A stretch of 64,000 bases of DNA from Panax quinquefolius (lineage: Eukaryota; Streptophyta; Magnoliopsida; Apiales; Araliaceae), in the NCBI GenBank assembly GCA_020205615.1, contig CM035169.1, positions 16,251,258-16,315,257 of the forward strand. Reading direction: 5' to 3'. Positions within the stretch are counted from its first letter, which is position 1. Each line of letters opens with the position of its first letter. This document shows, in pieces, positions 61,394 to 64,000 of the stretch. Under the pieces are notes generated by a model. It was not told where the DNA came from and searched no databases. It saw only the letters and a list, made by a program, of their open reading frames with translations. The translations under genes were made by a program, and so were the position numbers.

Positions 61394-62595
61394 AAGTTGG
61401 GGTCTTCTGATATCCATACTCGAGGAGTCCTCATTACATTTATTGTCACCTTTATTTCATGAATAGTGAGGATTACTAATCTTATCTTCGGGACCATCAC
61501 TCTTTTCAGGCTCGTCCCACTATATTCTCATTTCTGAGAGAAAATGAAAGAAAGGGTGAGCTTCAACTAGCCTAGTAAGAAATATTATGACTAAGATAAT
61601 GCGAGAATAAATTATCATTAGCCTTCAACATTGTTAACCGATAAAATACAATAGACAACCGGTTTTTAATCTGCGGTGAAATGTGCGATCCATTAAAAGA
61701 GTCAGATAGAAAATAAAGTCTACTATCTTTTAGGTTTTTAAAAGGTTTTCATAAATTTTATCATTAAGACTCGGTTTAATGAATAAACCACAATATCTAA
61801 TCATCCATATATCATGATCAAGGATTTTCATCAAATTATCAATGGTCAAATGACTATCTTAGAATCACCCCCGGTCATAATCATACCAAAAACTATCCAT
61901 CAATTGCATTTACAGCCACCATTTGAGGACTTTTATCACATCATTTATAACAAAGCCGTGATTTATCCGAATGATCCACGGTCATAATCATACTAAGTTC
62001 ATCTATACACGTAAGCCAAAGATAACATAATATATCATGAGGATGATGACAATGACATAATAATTCAATAAAACAAGTTCAAGAATTATTTAATCCGGGA
62101 ATTATTAACGCCCAAATTGTCGACGATGATCTTGTTTTGTAGAGTAAAATTCAAGAATAATCGGAAGAATATTTCCATGAAAAGATCTTGGATGAAAACG
62201 CAAATATCAAAGATATTCTACTAATTTCATGGAGTATAGAAGTCAAAGTTTTAAACCAACTAGGTATAATAAAGAATGGAATAACAAAAGAAATCACCAT
62301 GCATGCAGATTGCAGATGTATTAAAAGTTATTCAATAGAATAATAATAACGGAACCAGTCGGTGAAATTCACAAGCGATGGATGATCCAATGAATAATAA
62401 TAAATTTGAATAATAAACAATGAAACTGTGTCCGGTGTAAAACACACGCATGTGATATTCCAATGTAATAATAAATGGAATAATAAACAATGGAACTGTG
62501 TCCGGTGTAAAACACATGCATGTGATATTCCAATGTAATAATAAAGAATGGAATAATGTAAGAAGATCACCAAGTATAGGGGATTCCGCGATAAT
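61394..62595 (-). mobile_element. Further reverse-oriented LTR fragments
   Basis: In reverse, 61415-62230 resembles the 3' half of the longer LTR type (the ATTTATTAGTATGATTATGAAC region and the AAGTGATGAAAATTATCTTTG region). 62345-62560 holds two 66-bp units containing GTGTCCGGTGTAAAACAC and GATATTCCAATG. No gene is seen. Confidence 0.6.
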
Positions 62596-64000
62596 TGTGA
62601 GACCCCAGATTTTATTAATAAAGATTTAAATTTGGTGAAATAATTTTTTAATATTATGGTGTGAATTTGAGATAATATTATAGTTGTGGGTAGTATTTAT
62701 AAATTTTGCAAAGTATGCAAGTGGTTATATTATATTCGATCGGGTCGGGGAATAATCGGTTTAGCAGGAATATTCGCATAACTACTCAATCATTGGTGGA
62801 CCCCATAATGTAATTATTGTCGGATCGAGAAAACGACAAAAAATATTTTATTAAAATAACGGCGGAAGTTTTACCGTTGATAATCGTTGAACTACTAGGT
62901 AGTAAAAGTACAAGAATATACGTGTGGTTGCATAGTAGCACACGGTATTGATTATTGATGCCTATGTGAGAAGTCACTCGGGGTTTGATTCCATTATCAC
63001 AATTAATAATATGAATTATTATAATGATAATGACGTTTTGTTTTATTCGTATTATTAACGTAATAAAATGTAAACATCTTTTTATATAAAATAGAATACT
63101 TTATTAAAGTTATTCTATAAATGTAATATATTATATTTTATTACGCATAGTGTTGCATAGTATTTTGCATAGTGTTTTGATAAGATTGCATAGTGTTTGC
63201 AGATAGTAGAAATGTTTTTATATAAATAGAATATATTATATTTTATTTAAAAGATTTTTCTTTAAATATGGACCGTCCGATTAAAGTAAATCAATCTGGA
63301 CCGCTCATGGATTAGTTACTACGCATTCCATTTTCTATAAATAAGCTCATTCCTTCATTATTTTTTTCATTTAATTCATCAAACTACAGAGAGAAATTAT
63401 AGAGAGAAGGTTTATAGAGAGAAAGTTATAGAAAAAGAAGAAGAGTATTCTCGCTACTTCACTACTTCTATATTCATTTTTTTACGGTAAGGGGTGTTAT
63501 TCTTTCTTCTTGAAGAGAACTTCGTTATTCCATTCACTATTATTACATTGGAATAACTCGTAAAAGTGGCATACCCCTATACATAACCTCAGATACGCCA
63601 GAGATACCTATACTTGGTGAAATCCTTATGTTATTCCATCGCTTATTATTCTCATTGAATAACTCGATACGCTGTGGTTTACCCTATACTTGGTGACATT
63701 CTTCTATTATTCATTGAACATCCCGTCTCTGTGTTTTACACAGGACCGGTTCCGCTTTTTATTATTCGTTGGAACATCGCTCACAAGTGTTTTACAGGAC
63801 CGGTTCCGTCTTTTATTATTCATTGGAATATCCTATCGTGTGTTTTACACCGGATCCGGTTCCATCTTTATTATTCGTTGGAACATCTCGCTTGGTGTGA
63901 ATTTCACCGACTGGTTCCGTTATTATTATTATGTTGAATAACCTGCCTATGCAAGCAACCGCATTTACGGTGATTTCTTTTGTTATTCCATTCTTTATTA
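62596..64000 (+). mobile_element. LTR of a related family, running off the right edge
   Basis: It starts TGTGAGACCCCAGATTTTAT, carries TATAAATA at 63336-63343 followed by AGAGAGAAATTATAGAGAGAAGG, and from 63520 on contains a minisatellite with GGTTCCG-TTTTATTATTCATTGGAATA. No coding sequence is visible before the window ends. Confidence 0.65.
63520..63960 (+). repeat. Minisatellite with CCGGTTCC units
   Basis: Units of about 55-75 bp, each with GTGTTTTACAC or GTGAATTTCACC, then GACCGGTTCC and TTTATTATTCGTTGGAACATC. It is the same family as 33180-33560 and, inverted, 62345-62560. Confidence 0.8.

Noticed and set aside
62328..62573. Open frames with repeated CFTPDTVPLFIIP-like text
   Set aside because: They are translations of the 66-bp minisatellite, not a gene.

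Overview
The window is nuclear DNA of a flowering plant, most likely a eudicot. It is AT-rich, its genes are split by GT-AG introns, it carries plant-type MITEs, and its protein genes match land-plant families (telomere-repeat-binding TRB, mitochondrial L7/L12, the DG1 pentatricopeptide protein, ARL8). No rRNA, tRNA, CRISPR array or bacterial operon is visible.

The left third (1-23.2 kb) is a gene island. A TRB-type gene enters from the left on the + strand and ends at 1939; its last intron and exon appear tandemly duplicated. Three genes then lie on the - strand: mitochondrial ribosomal protein bL12m (6471-6983, one exon), a DG1-like PPR gene (8110-17128, nine exons) and an ARL8 small GTPase (19622-23166, six exons, a complete 184-residue protein). 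From memory, ARL8, DG1 and TRB2 are neighbours in Arabidopsis (AT5G67560-AT5G67580), so this looks like conserved microsynteny with bL12m between DG1 and TRB. DG1 is one base out of frame at a run of seven C on its coding strand. Its fifth intron is swollen to 4.6 kb by two hAT-type MITE copies, a Stowaway-like MITE and an LTR-like remnant.

From 23.2 to 36.7 kb there are only wrecked mobile elements: a 420-bp direct repeat enclosing a decayed Tat-like Ty3/gypsy fragment with a tandem-repeat tail, a 305-bp near-perfect foldback element, a Ty1/copia leader plus gag relic, and a long copia-type LTR with a tRNA-Met primer binding site.

From 36.7 kb to the end is a nest of Ty3/gypsy elements of the chromovirus (Tekay/Del-like) type. 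A 21.8-kb element (38152-59934), flanked by a TATAG target duplication, sits inside an older LTR of opposite orientation. Within its gag lies a second element arranged LTR-internal-LTR-internal-truncated LTR (42040 to about 55533), whose internal region has lost most of reverse transcriptase and the integrase core. Beyond 59.9 kb are more LTR pieces in inverted arrangement. None of these elements has an intact gag-pol frame. Differences between repeat copies concentrate at CAG/CTG words, even in the primer binding site, which suggests that much of the apparent decay is either methylation-linked consensus error or a real CHG-focused process. I see no wholly new gene system. The strongest leads are the TRB exon duplication, the DG1 frame break, the double-unit nested retroelement and the CAG/CTG pattern.
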